Below, piece after piece: positions 52,896-61,400 of a stretch of DNA of 64,000 nt. The notes under the pieces were generated by a model. That model had not been told where the DNA came from, ran no database searches, and saw only the letters and a program-made list of their open reading frames with translations. Within the stretch, counting starts at the first letter, position 1, and the number at the start of each line of letters is the position of its first letter. The DNA comes from Polyangiaceae bacterium (lineage in GTDB: Bacteria; Myxococcota_A; Polyangia; Polyangiales; Polyangiaceae). The position numbers were made by a program, and so were the translations under genes. The DNA lies in assembly GCA_016933275.1 (NCBI GenBank), contig JAFGBI010000379.1:1-64000 (forward strand), read 5' to 3'.

Positions 52896-53608
52896 ACCCC
52901 TCGCGCCGGCCTCCTCGTTGGCGCGGTCTCACCCTGGTCGAGGTGATGGTGGCGATCACGATTCTGAGCTTCGTGACCATGATCATCTACGGCGCCTTCG
53001 CTGGGATGAAGACCAGCCGGGAGGGAGTGCAGCGCATCACCGACCGCTATCGCGAGGCCCGGCTCGCCCTCTCGCGGATCACCCGGGACGTGCAGAGCGT
53101 CTATCTCTCCAAGCACGTTCCGATCGACGAGTCGTTGCAGGTAGTGGAGACCGCGTTCGTCGGCCAACAGGGGACGCCTGCCGATCGCCTCGACTTCAAC
53201 ACCTTCTCGCATCTCCGCCTGGACCGCAACGCACGCGAGTCGGATCAGGCGGAGGTATCGTACTTCGGGTCTCAGGATCCCGAACGGTCGGGCGTCTGGG
53301 ATCTCGCCCGTCGGGTGAATCCATTCCTCGATCTCGATCCGGAGCAGGGCGGGCGCGTGCAGTTGCTGGCGACCGACATCGATCTCTTCGACGTCGAGTA
53401 CCTCGATTCGTTGACAAACGAGTGGGTGGAGACGTGGGACAGCCGCCAGGCGCTCGAGCAGACGGATCGCCTTCCCCTGCAGCTTCGTGTCATCCTCGTG
53501 CTCAACGGCGGCCAGCGGGCGAGTGCAGGGCGGGCCCGAGGCACCATCCGCGTCGTCACCAAGATCCCCGTTGCCCTCAACCGACCGCTCACCTTCGCCA
53601 CCCAGTGA
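52892..53608 (+). CDS. gspJ: Minor pseudopilin GspJ
   Basis: The 238-residue protein has a short leader and prepilin site WRG/LTLVEVMVAITIL (cleavage after G12, glutamate at +5). The globular domain has RLALSRITRDVQSVYL and DFNTFSHLRLDRNARESDQA, as in GspJ, and ends with LQLRVILVLNGGQ. It belongs to the GspI-J-K tip complex. The start is GTG 52892, overlapping the gspI stop by 4 nt (GTGA). Confidence 0.93.
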   Translation: MNPSRRPPRWRGLTLVEVMVAITILSFVTMIIYGAFAGMKTSREGVQRITDRYREARLALSRITRDVQSVYLSKHVPIDESLQVVETAFVGQQGTPADRLDFNTFSHLRLDRNARESDQAEVSYFGSQDPERSGVWDLARRVNPFLDLDPEQGGRVQLLATDIDLFDVEYLDSLTNEWVETWDSRQALEQTDRLPLQLRVILVLNGGQRASAGRARGTIRVVTKIPVALNRPLTFATQ

Positions 53609-53610
53609 GT

Positions 53611-55101
53611 ATGATTCTAGCCGCGCCTCTCCCCTCGACACCGGACCCGGCCCTGCCGGCTGGCGATGCGTGCCGCACGGGGGGGCGCACCCCACGTGCC
53701 AGGCGGCGGCGGTCGCGGCGTCGGGGGGTCGCCCTGGTGATGGTCCTGACCGCCATCAGCATCCTCTCGGTGATGCTGGTGGACTTTCAGGAGGAGACCT
53801 CGGCGGAGTACGGGAGCGCGATCGCGGAGCGGGATGCATTGAAGGCGGAGTATGCCGCGCGGAGCGCGGTGAACCTGGCGCGGCTTCTGATCGCGGCCGA
53901 GCCGACAGTCCGCAAGTCCCTCGCGATCCTCGGGGCGGCAATGGGTGGGTCACTCCCGCAGCTCCCGATCTGGGAGCTCTCGACCGATCTGCTCGGCGCG
54001 TTCAATGACCAAGCCGGTCAGGAGGCATTCTCGAGGCTGGCCAGCGTGGATCTGTCCGAGGCCAAGAACCTCACGCTCGACGGTGCGACGTTCGAGCTTA
54101 CCGTCGTCGATGAGGACTCCAAGCTCAACCTGAACCTCCCCGCACGGGGGACCGCGGTGGCCGAGAAGCAGACCGGCGAGCAGATCATCGGGCTGATCCA
54201 GAGCCCCGAGTACGATCCCATGTTCGACGGGCGTGACGAGAACGGCAGCTTCCTCACCCGCGCGACGGTCTGCGGCGCCATCGTCGACTGGACCGACCCG
54301 AATCAGGATCTGTTCCCGTGCGAGGCCGCGGCCGAGGCGACGAGCAGCGTTGCCCCGGAGGATGCCGTCTACGAACGTTACAAGATCCCGTACTCGCGCA
54401 AGAACGCCGCCTTCGACAGCTTGGAAGAGCTTCACCTGGTTCAGGGTGTGGACGAAACCTTCTGGAACACCTTCATCGATCCGGATCCCGATGACCCACG
54501 GAAGCGGAACGTGACCGTGTGGGGTTCCGGCAAGGTCAACATCAACACCGCCAACCCCTTCACCATCTGGGCCCTGATTTGCAGCAACGCCGTGGACCCG
54601 GCGGCGGAGCCATTCTGTGCCGATCCGGCCCAGCGGCTGGCCTTCTTCACCGCCATGTCGTTGGTGGAAGGACTCTCGGCGGGGGTGCCGCTCTTCACCA
54701 CACCGAAGTCCTTCGCGCGGGTCGTCCAGGGCAAGGGTGGGGGCATGGGGAGGATGCTCTTCGACCTGCTCCAGATCACCCCGATCAGCCAGCTCCACTC
54801 GGAGAAATACCTCATCGAGAAGCTTTCGGCCGAGAGCAAGGTCTTCAGCGTCTATTCCACCGGGGTCGTCCGTTCCGGGAAGAACGAGTCTCGCGTTCGC
54901 GTCCATGCCGTGGTGGACTTCCGCTCGGCTCCCCCACCTGGGCAGGCTCGATCCGTCGCTGACCTGCAAGAGGCCATGGCCGGGGGGACCACTGCCTCCT
55001 CCACTACCAGCACGGATCCCGAAGCCGAGGAGATTGCGGCTCTGGAGGAGGCGCTCAAGAAGGACCCCGGTGGCACGATCATCTACTATCGCGTGGACTA
55101 G
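53611..55101 (+). CDS. gspK: Minor pseudopilin GspK
   Basis: The 496-residue protein has a basic leader and a prepilin-type helix RRRG/VALVMVLTAISIL with cleavage after G39; as usual for GspK there is no glutamate at +5. The large globular domain includes SAVNLARLLIAAEP, VVDEDSKLNLNLPA, CGAIVDWTDPNQDLF, FDSLEELHLVQGVDE and VNINTANPFTIWAL. GspK caps the pseudopilus tip and limits its length. ATG 53611 is listed; GTG 53605, in frame and overlapping the gspJ stop by 4 nt like the other gene pairs here, is equally likely. Confidence 0.93.
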   Translation: MILAAPLPSTPDPALPAGDACRTGGRTPRARRRRSRRRGVALVMVLTAISILSVMLVDFQEETSAEYGSAIAERDALKAEYAARSAVNLARLLIAAEPTVRKSLAILGAAMGGSLPQLPIWELSTDLLGAFNDQAGQEAFSRLASVDLSEAKNLTLDGATFELTVVDEDSKLNLNLPARGTAVAEKQTGEQIIGLIQSPEYDPMFDGRDENGSFLTRATVCGAIVDWTDPNQDLFPCEAAAEATSSVAPEDAVYERYKIPYSRKNAAFDSLEELHLVQGVDETFWNTFIDPDPDDPRKRNVTVWGSGKVNINTANPFTIWALICSNAVDPAAEPFCADPAQRLAFFTAMSLVEGLSAGVPLFTTPKSFARVVQGKGGGMGRMLFDLLQITPISQLHSEKYLIEKLSAESKVFSVYSTGVVRSGKNESRVRVHAVVDFRSAPPPGQARSVADLQEAMAGGTTASSTTSTDPEAEEIAALEEALKKDPGGTIIYYRVD

Positions 55102-55104
55102 GCC

Positions 55105-56628
55105 ATGAGCAGGGTAATCGGTATCGACATTCGATCCACGCACGTGCGAGCGGCTCTCCTCCGCACGTCGTACCGGCGGATCACCGTGGAGCGGATGCTC
55201 GAGGTCGACGTCGCGCAGGTGGGGTCGCTCGAGGAGGCTGTTCGGGCGTGCGCGGCCCCGCTCGTCCTCCATGGCGAGGGGATCGCGGTGGCGCTGGACG
55301 GCGACCGGACCTTCGTGCATCGGATCGAGCTGCCAGCCAGCGCACGCCGCCAGATCGACGACGTGCTTCCCTTCGAGATCGAGGCGCAGGTGCCGGTCGA
55401 GCTCGAGGAGCTGGTCTATGACTATCGGCAGATCGGGTCGACCAAGTCGACAGAGCCCATCACGATGCTCGTCGCCGCCGCCCGGACGGAGGTCGTGCGT
55501 GAGCGGATTGCGCTCGTCACCGAAGCGCTCAAGGTCGCTCCGGATCGCATCGGGGTCGGACCGCTCGCCCTGGCGAACCTCCACCCCGTCCTGCCCGCGG
55601 GCACGGGGGCCGGGTCAGTCGCCCTGGTCGACCTCGGCGGGGCGAGCACGGAGGTGGTCGTCGTCGTTCGCGGCGAGGTGGCCTTCGCGCGGACCCTCTC
55701 GCGCGGGATGGCGTCGCTTCCCGAGGGAGCGCCGGCGTTGGCCGCGGAGCTTCGACAGACTCTCGCTGCGGCGTCGGTGCATGGCGGCGATCTCGTCGAG
55801 CGCGTGTTGCTGCTGGGTTCGGGGGCGAACGACGCGAATTCTCCCGCGTACCTCGAGTACATGCTCGGCGTTCCCGTGTCCGCGGTGGCGGAGCTCGGCG
55901 TGGACGGGATCGGTGAGCACGAGCGTCACCTCGTCCCGCTGTTCGCCAAGTCCATCGCGCTCGGTCTGAGTCTGGTGGGGAAGCCCAGGGACCTCGACCT
56001 GCGCCAGGGACCGCTGGCCGAGCAGCGGGGGCTCCTCTTCCTGCAGGAGAAGGCGCCGCTGCTCACGGGGCTCGTCGGCGCCATCATCGTGAGCTTCCTG
56101 TTTGCCACCTGGGCCGAGCGGCAGTTGGTGGACCGCGAGGGGATCGTGTTGAACGAGACGCTGAGGGCCCTTTCGCAGGAGGTGCTCGGGAAGGAGATGG
56201 AGGATCCCGACGCTGTGTTGGAAGCGCTGGGGGGGGCGGGGGAGGAGAACGCCGACCCGATGCCTCACGCGGACGCCTTCGACGTGATGCTGGAGCTCTC
56301 GCGTGGGATCCCGATGGACCTCACGCACGACATCGACGAGCTTGAGCTCAAGCGTGGTCACGTCAAGTTGAACGGGGTCGTGGCGAGCAAGAGCGACGCG
56401 CAGAAGGTCGCGACGATCATGAGCAAGTGGCGCTGCGCCGAGAACGTGAAGGTGGTCAAGATCACGCAGGGCGTGAACAGCGACCGGCAGAAGTACGTTC
56501 TCGAATTCGACGTGAGGTGTCCCGAAGATGCCGGCGGCAAGCGCAAGGCCAAGGCCAAGGAAGAGGGGAAGGACGACAGCAGAGACGGGTCGAGCGCACC
56601 CGAGGCCACGAAGGAGGAACAGCCATGA
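55105..56628 (+). CDS. gspL: Type II secretion protein GspL
   Basis: The 507-residue protein joins a cytoplasmic actin/PilM-like domain (VIGIDIRSTHVRAALL, FVHRIELPASARRQIDDVLP, ALVDLGGASTEVVVVV) to one membrane helix at about 316-335 (LLTGLVGAIIVSFLFATW) and a periplasmic ferredoxin-like domain ending in a Lys/Glu-rich tail. GspL recruits GspE through its cytoplasmic part and binds GspM. The ATG at 55105 lies 3 nt after gspK. Its stop overlaps the gspM start (ATGA). Confidence 0.93.
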   Translation: MSRVIGIDIRSTHVRAALLRTSYRRITVERMLEVDVAQVGSLEEAVRACAAPLVLHGEGIAVALDGDRTFVHRIELPASARRQIDDVLPFEIEAQVPVELEELVYDYRQIGSTKSTEPITMLVAAARTEVVRERIALVTEALKVAPDRIGVGPLALANLHPVLPAGTGAGSVALVDLGGASTEVVVVVRGEVAFARTLSRGMASLPEGAPALAAELRQTLAAASVHGGDLVERVLLLGSGANDANSPAYLEYMLGVPVSAVAELGVDGIGEHERHLVPLFAKSIALGLSLVGKPRDLDLRQGPLAEQRGLLFLQEKAPLLTGLVGAIIVSFLFATWAERQLVDREGIVLNETLRALSQEVLGKEMEDPDAVLEALGGAGEENADPMPHADAFDVMLELSRGIPMDLTHDIDELELKRGHVKLNGVVASKSDAQKVATIMSKWRCAENVKVVKITQGVNSDRQKYVLEFDVRCPEDAGGKRKAKAKEEGKDDSRDGSSAPEATKEEQP

Positions 56629-57281
56629 GCCTGGCGGCACGCCTCGAGCAGCTCGAGCCGCGGGAGCGACGGCTCCTCAACCTGCTCGTGATCCTGTTCG
56701 TCCTCATCATCGTCATCGCGTTGCCGCTCGGCCTCCGGGCGGCGTTGCTCACGGGGAGCGAACGGAACCAGCGGCTCGCCGAGGCGATCGACGCGATCCG
56801 CGACCAACGAGCGGCCCTGGTGCAGCGTGCGGCGAGCGCTGGTGAGGTCGCCAGTCGGTACGCTCGTCCCGCGCCTCCTCTGGCGGAGTTGCTCGAGACG
56901 CTGGCCAAGAAGCAGGAGCTTGCCATCCCCGAGAGCCAGGATCGCCCGGTGATTCCGCACGGAAAACAGTACGAAGAGCGCTCGAATCGGATCGTGCTTC
57001 GAAAGGTGGGCCTCCTCGATCTCGCGAAGTTCATGGAGGGCATCGCGCAGTCCGGGCACCCGGTGAAGGTATCGGACATCAACATCAAGAAACGGGCGCC
57101 GGACGCCTACGACGTGACGATGGTGGTGAGCGCGTTCGACCGAACCCAAAAGGAGAAGGAGAAGGCGGAGGACTCGGAGAAGGTGGACAAGGAGGACCAG
57201 GAAGAGAACACGGAGGAGACGCCGAGTGACGAGGCGGATCGCGAACAGGGCGACGGTGAGCCCGATCCGGAGGCACCATGA
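56625..57281 (+). CDS. gspM: Type II secretion protein GspM
   Basis: The 218-residue protein has a short cytoplasmic N-terminus (AARLEQLEPRERRLLNLL), one membrane helix at about 18-40 and a periplasmic coiled-coil plus ferredoxin-like domain (FMEGIAQSGHPVKVSDINI). The end is a Glu/Lys/Asp-rich tail of about 45 residues. GspM partners with GspL in the platform. AAGGAGG lies just upstream of ATG 56625. It overlaps gspL and gspN by 4 nt each. Confidence 0.9.
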   Translation: MSLAARLEQLEPRERRLLNLLVILFVLIIVIALPLGLRAALLTGSERNQRLAEAIDAIRDQRAALVQRAASAGEVASRYARPAPPLAELLETLAKKQELAIPESQDRPVIPHGKQYEERSNRIVLRKVGLLDLAKFMEGIAQSGHPVKVSDINIKKRAPDAYDVTMVVSAFDRTQKEKEKAEDSEKVDKEDQEENTEETPSDEADREQGDGEPDPEAP

Positions 57282-58345
57282 TGTCGAGGATCCTCTCCTC
57301 GCCTTGGACTGGGCGCTTGTCGCGTTGGATGGGGTACCCAACCTTCTACTTCCTGGCGATGCTCGTCTTCGTACGCTGCACGTTTCCCTACGATCGCCTG
57401 GGAGAGCGCGCGATCACGACCCTCAACGCGGCCGAGGCGAAGAAGACGGGACGGCGCGTCGAGGTCGATAGCGTGCGAGGGAATTGGATTTTCGGCCTCG
57501 GGTTCCGTGGCGTTCGGGTGGTGAGCCCCGGGGCCAAGGGCGAAGACGGCAAGGCAGGTCCCGAGCGGGTAGTCCAATGGGATTACGCTCGGGCTTCCGT
57601 GGCACCGCTGCGGCTCCTCTTCGGGACCTTACGGGTGGCGTTCGCCGGCGGTGCGGGCGATGGCACCGTGGATGGCGTGTTCTGGAGCAGCAAGACCGAG
57701 CGGCGCGTGGGGGTGGAGCTCGAGCAGTTCGCCCTGCAGGACATCCCGCTCCTCGCCGACACGATTGGCGTGCCGTTGTTGGGCACCGCGACCGGCAAGG
57801 CCGATCTAGTGTTCGCCGAGCAGCGGTTGAGCCTTGCGGAGGGGACGATCGAGCTCGTGATGGAGGATGTCACCCTCGGTGATGGCAAGGCGAAGATCCG
57901 GAATTTCGTCGCGCTCCCACCCGTTCGCGCGGGACAGCTCACCCTCGTAGCGGAGGTGACCGAGGGGCGCGTGAAGCTCACGAAGCTCGAGGCCAAGGGA
58001 CCAGATCTCGAGTTCAGCGTTCGCGGTCAGATCCGCCTGCGCGACGCCTTCGACAAGAGCTTGGCCGACCTTACCCTCGAGTACAAGTTCGCCGAGCAGT
58101 ACAAGACGAAGAACGAGATGACGAAGGGGCTCTTCGGGGACAAGGCCAGCAAGATCACGGGGCTCCTCGATCTCGATCCGAAGATCCAGCGCGCGAAGAC
58201 CGCCGACGGCGGCTACGCATGGCGTGTCAGCGGCTCGATGGGGCACCTCTCTTTTCAGGCCGCGCCGTCCGGTGCCGCCGGGGCGGCATCTCGGAGTCGC
58301 AGGGCGCCGGGTTCGAAGGGCGACGACAGCGAGGACGAGGAGTAG
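57278..58345 (+). CDS. gspN: Type II secretion protein GspN
   Basis: The 355-residue protein begins with a cytoplasmic stretch and a signal-anchor helix at about 19-38 (YPTFYFLAMLVFVRCTFPY). The rest is beta-rich, with GTATGKADLVFAEQRLSLAEG and LVMEDVTLGDGKAKIR, typical of GspN. It is the last gene of the cluster and overlaps gspM by 4 nt (ATGA). The C-terminus is Ser/Arg/Asp-rich and variable. Convergent with the pseudokinase gene 69 nt away; I saw no clear terminator between them. Confidence 0.85.
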   Translation: MMSRILSSPWTGRLSRWMGYPTFYFLAMLVFVRCTFPYDRLGERAITTLNAAEAKKTGRRVEVDSVRGNWIFGLGFRGVRVVSPGAKGEDGKAGPERVVQWDYARASVAPLRLLFGTLRVAFAGGAGDGTVDGVFWSSKTERRVGVELEQFALQDIPLLADTIGVPLLGTATGKADLVFAEQRLSLAEGTIELVMEDVTLGDGKAKIRNFVALPPVRAGQLTLVAEVTEGRVKLTKLEAKGPDLEFSVRGQIRLRDAFDKSLADLTLEYKFAEQYKTKNEMTKGLFGDKASKITGLLDLDPKIQRAKTADGGYAWRVSGSMGHLSFQAAPSGAAGAASRSRRAPGSKGDDSEDEE

Positions 58346-58414
58346 CGCCTGCGCGAGTGGCCGGGCACCCACGGGCTCTCGTCGTTCGGGGGGCGGGGGA
58401 AGCCTCTGGCCGAG

Positions 58415-61400
58415 TCAGGAGTCGACGGCAATCCCGAGCTTGCGGCGCAGGTCGAAGTACGGGTGACTGATGCTGAAGAGGACAAGCTGCCTCAGGCGCT
58501 CCTCGGCAGCTACCGCGCTCGCGCTTTCGTCGGATGCACGCAGGATTTCGATCACTGTGTCGAGGTCGTGGGCGACGAGCAACCCGACGCGGTCGGCAGT
58601 GAGGTCGACCCCGGCGACCCAACGCTTCAGGTCCAGCGCGCCGCCCGACTGGATCAGTTGGGCGACGATGCGAGCGAGGTGGTCGCGAGCCTGGCCCTGG
58701 ATCCCCGCGTCGAGGGCGGCGTAGGCTTCCTTGACGGGACCCTCGAGCTCCGGTGCGATCGGAAACTGGGGGGAGATCAACTTGAGGGCGGCGAAGAGCC
58801 ACGCCTTCAGACCGGTCCCGGTCGCGACCAGGTGGCGCACGTACATTCCCGGTCGGAAGTAGGCGAGGTGCCGCGCCGCGATGAATGCCGCCGCCTGCGG
58901 GGGGATCTCGGTGGCCATGGCCGCGCGGCCAAGGACGACCGACGGGGTGTGGGCGTGCAAGAACGACAAACCGGCAGGATCATTGGGATTCTGGTAGGTG
59001 GGCGGCGGATCCACTCCGATGACTCCGGCCGCATAGTAGAGGTTTTGGCTCATCGGGTATGGGTGGCGAGCGATATCCACCTGATAGTGCGGGTCGTAGC
59101 CCAGATCGGCGAGGCTCCGACTTCGGCTGCCGATCACGGCGGGCTCGATCAGCGCGAAGACGCTGGTGAGGAAGGGATCCGCGTCCTCGTGCATCAGGTA
59201 CCGGAGCCAATCGTCGTCGGTGAGCGCTTCGCGTGCCGGAGCGGCGGTGTCGCTCCGCATCCGCTTGTAGAAGCGCTCCTCGTCGGGTTCGGCCAGATTG
59301 AGGACGTGGAGGCCCTGGCAGAGGCACCAGGCAGCGTCGGCGTGCTTGGTTTCCGTATAGAGGCGGCGCAAAAGCTTGTACGGTTCCGCCCGATAGGGGT
59401 TCTGGCGAAGTAGGGCGATCTGGGACTCGACGGCCTTCGCTAGGTAGCGCTCGGGATCCGAAGCGTAGAGATCCGCAAGCTTCTCGGCTCGGGTCGTGTC
59501 CTGGGGCTCGAGCGTCTGCGCCGCCTCATAGGCGTCGATGGCCTTGTCGATCCACATGAGCTCATTCTCGTAGAGCTCCGCGAGGGCCACGAACGCAGCG
59601 AGCATTCGCGGCTTGTCGTTGGCAGCGGTGGCGTGTTCGACCTTTCGCTTGAGGAGCTCCTCCACCGACTCGAAACGGCCGGAGACGCGTTCGAGTTCGA
59701 TGGCCTCGTCGATGGCCTTCTCGTTCGTCGGGTCGAGCTCGATGACCTGTCGGTAGAAATCGAGGGCGCGCTCGAAATCCCGCATCTGTCGGGAGGTCAC
59801 GATCGCTGCAGTCTGGAGGTACTTGGCCTTCTGTTGCCGCTCGTCGACGAATTCGGCGAGCTTCTCCACGACATCGACCAGCTTCTCCCAGTCCTGCTCC
59901 TCGCTGTAAAGCTGCATCAACTTGGTGAGCAGGCGGCGATCATCCGGACGTTCTTCGAGCGCCGCCACATAGCTCTTGGCGGCGCGCGTCCGGTCGCCGA
60001 GCTTCTCCGTCGCGATCTCGCCGATCTCGATGAGGAGGGTGGTGCGGGTGTCGCCTTCGGCGATGTCGAGGTGACGGGTCTTGGTTCGAGTGACGCGCTC
60101 CCAGTCGCTCTGGGCCTCGTAGATCCGGGCGAGCGATACCAGCGGCGTGGCACTGCTCGGGTCGAGATCGCTCGCCTCCTCGAGGGGTCGAATCGCGGCC
60201 TCGAGATCACCGGTCCGACGCAAGGATTCGCCATAGCGGTACAGAGATTCCGGGTGCGAGCCGACCTCGTCCCCGAACTGCGCGAAGAGGTCACGATAGA
60301 GCTCGACGGCCCGCTTGGGAGCGCCATGCTCGAAGGTCACCTGCGCCACGCGCTCCAGAGCGTCAGCGTCGTCGGGGGCGATGCGAAGCAGGGAGTCCAT
60401 CGGCGCCAGCGCCTTCTCCGTCGAGCCCGTCTGGCTGAGAGCGTCGACGTAGCGGAGCAGGATACGGGTCGCGCGTTCCTTCGCGAGGGTGTCCGTGCGG
60501 TCCGCGATCACCTCGTAGTGACGGCTCGCCTCCACCGGCCGTTGTGCCTCGAAGGCAAGGTCGCCGAGGATGGCGCGGGCATCGATGTTCGTCGGATCGA
60601 ACTGAAGGGACCGCTTGGCGGCCTCCTCGGCGCGGGCGTCGTCCTTCAGTCGGTCGCGGCAGAGCACCGCCACCTCCGCGGCGAGGCGGGCCTTCGTGGC
60701 ATCCCCCTCGGTTCGGGCAAACTCTCGATCGAGCAGCTGGATCGCTGCGTTGATGTCGCCGCGGGCGATGTACGCGGATCGGAGCGCCACCGAAGTATGG
60801 AGGTCCGACGGAACCTGATCGAGCGCCCGCTTGTAGTATTCGATCGCGCTGTCCCGGTCGCCACGCGACTCGAGCAGTCTGGCCGCGCGGAGATACTGTT
60901 CGGTCTTGCCTTCGGGGCTGGTTGCCCGCTCTGCGAGGGCGTCGATCGCATGGATTGCCGCTTCGGCGTCGCCCAGGGACTCCCGAACCCGGGCGACCGC
61001 TTCGAGCGCGCCGGCGTGCTGGGGGTCGATGGCGCTCGCTGCCTCGAACGCAGCCATCGCTCGCTCCGGGGAGGCGAGCTGTTCGAGCAGAACACGACCG
61101 CGCGCGAGGTGGAGATCGAGACCGCGGCGGGGGTCTTCCACCAGGTTTGCGTGACGCTCGTAGAGGGCAACGAGCTCTTCCCACCGATCGAGGACCCGAT
61201 AGTGACGTGGGAGCGCGATCAGCGCGCCCTCGTGCGCACCGTCGATCTCGAGGATCGCCTCCCAGGCCGCGGCCGCCGCCGGGTGGTCGAGGAATTCATC
61301 ATCCTGGATCTGCGCGACCCGCTCCCAGAGCGAGATCTTCTGGCGCGGCGTGGCGGCGAGGCGGATCTGGCGGTCGAGATTGGCGAGCAATTCCCGATAC

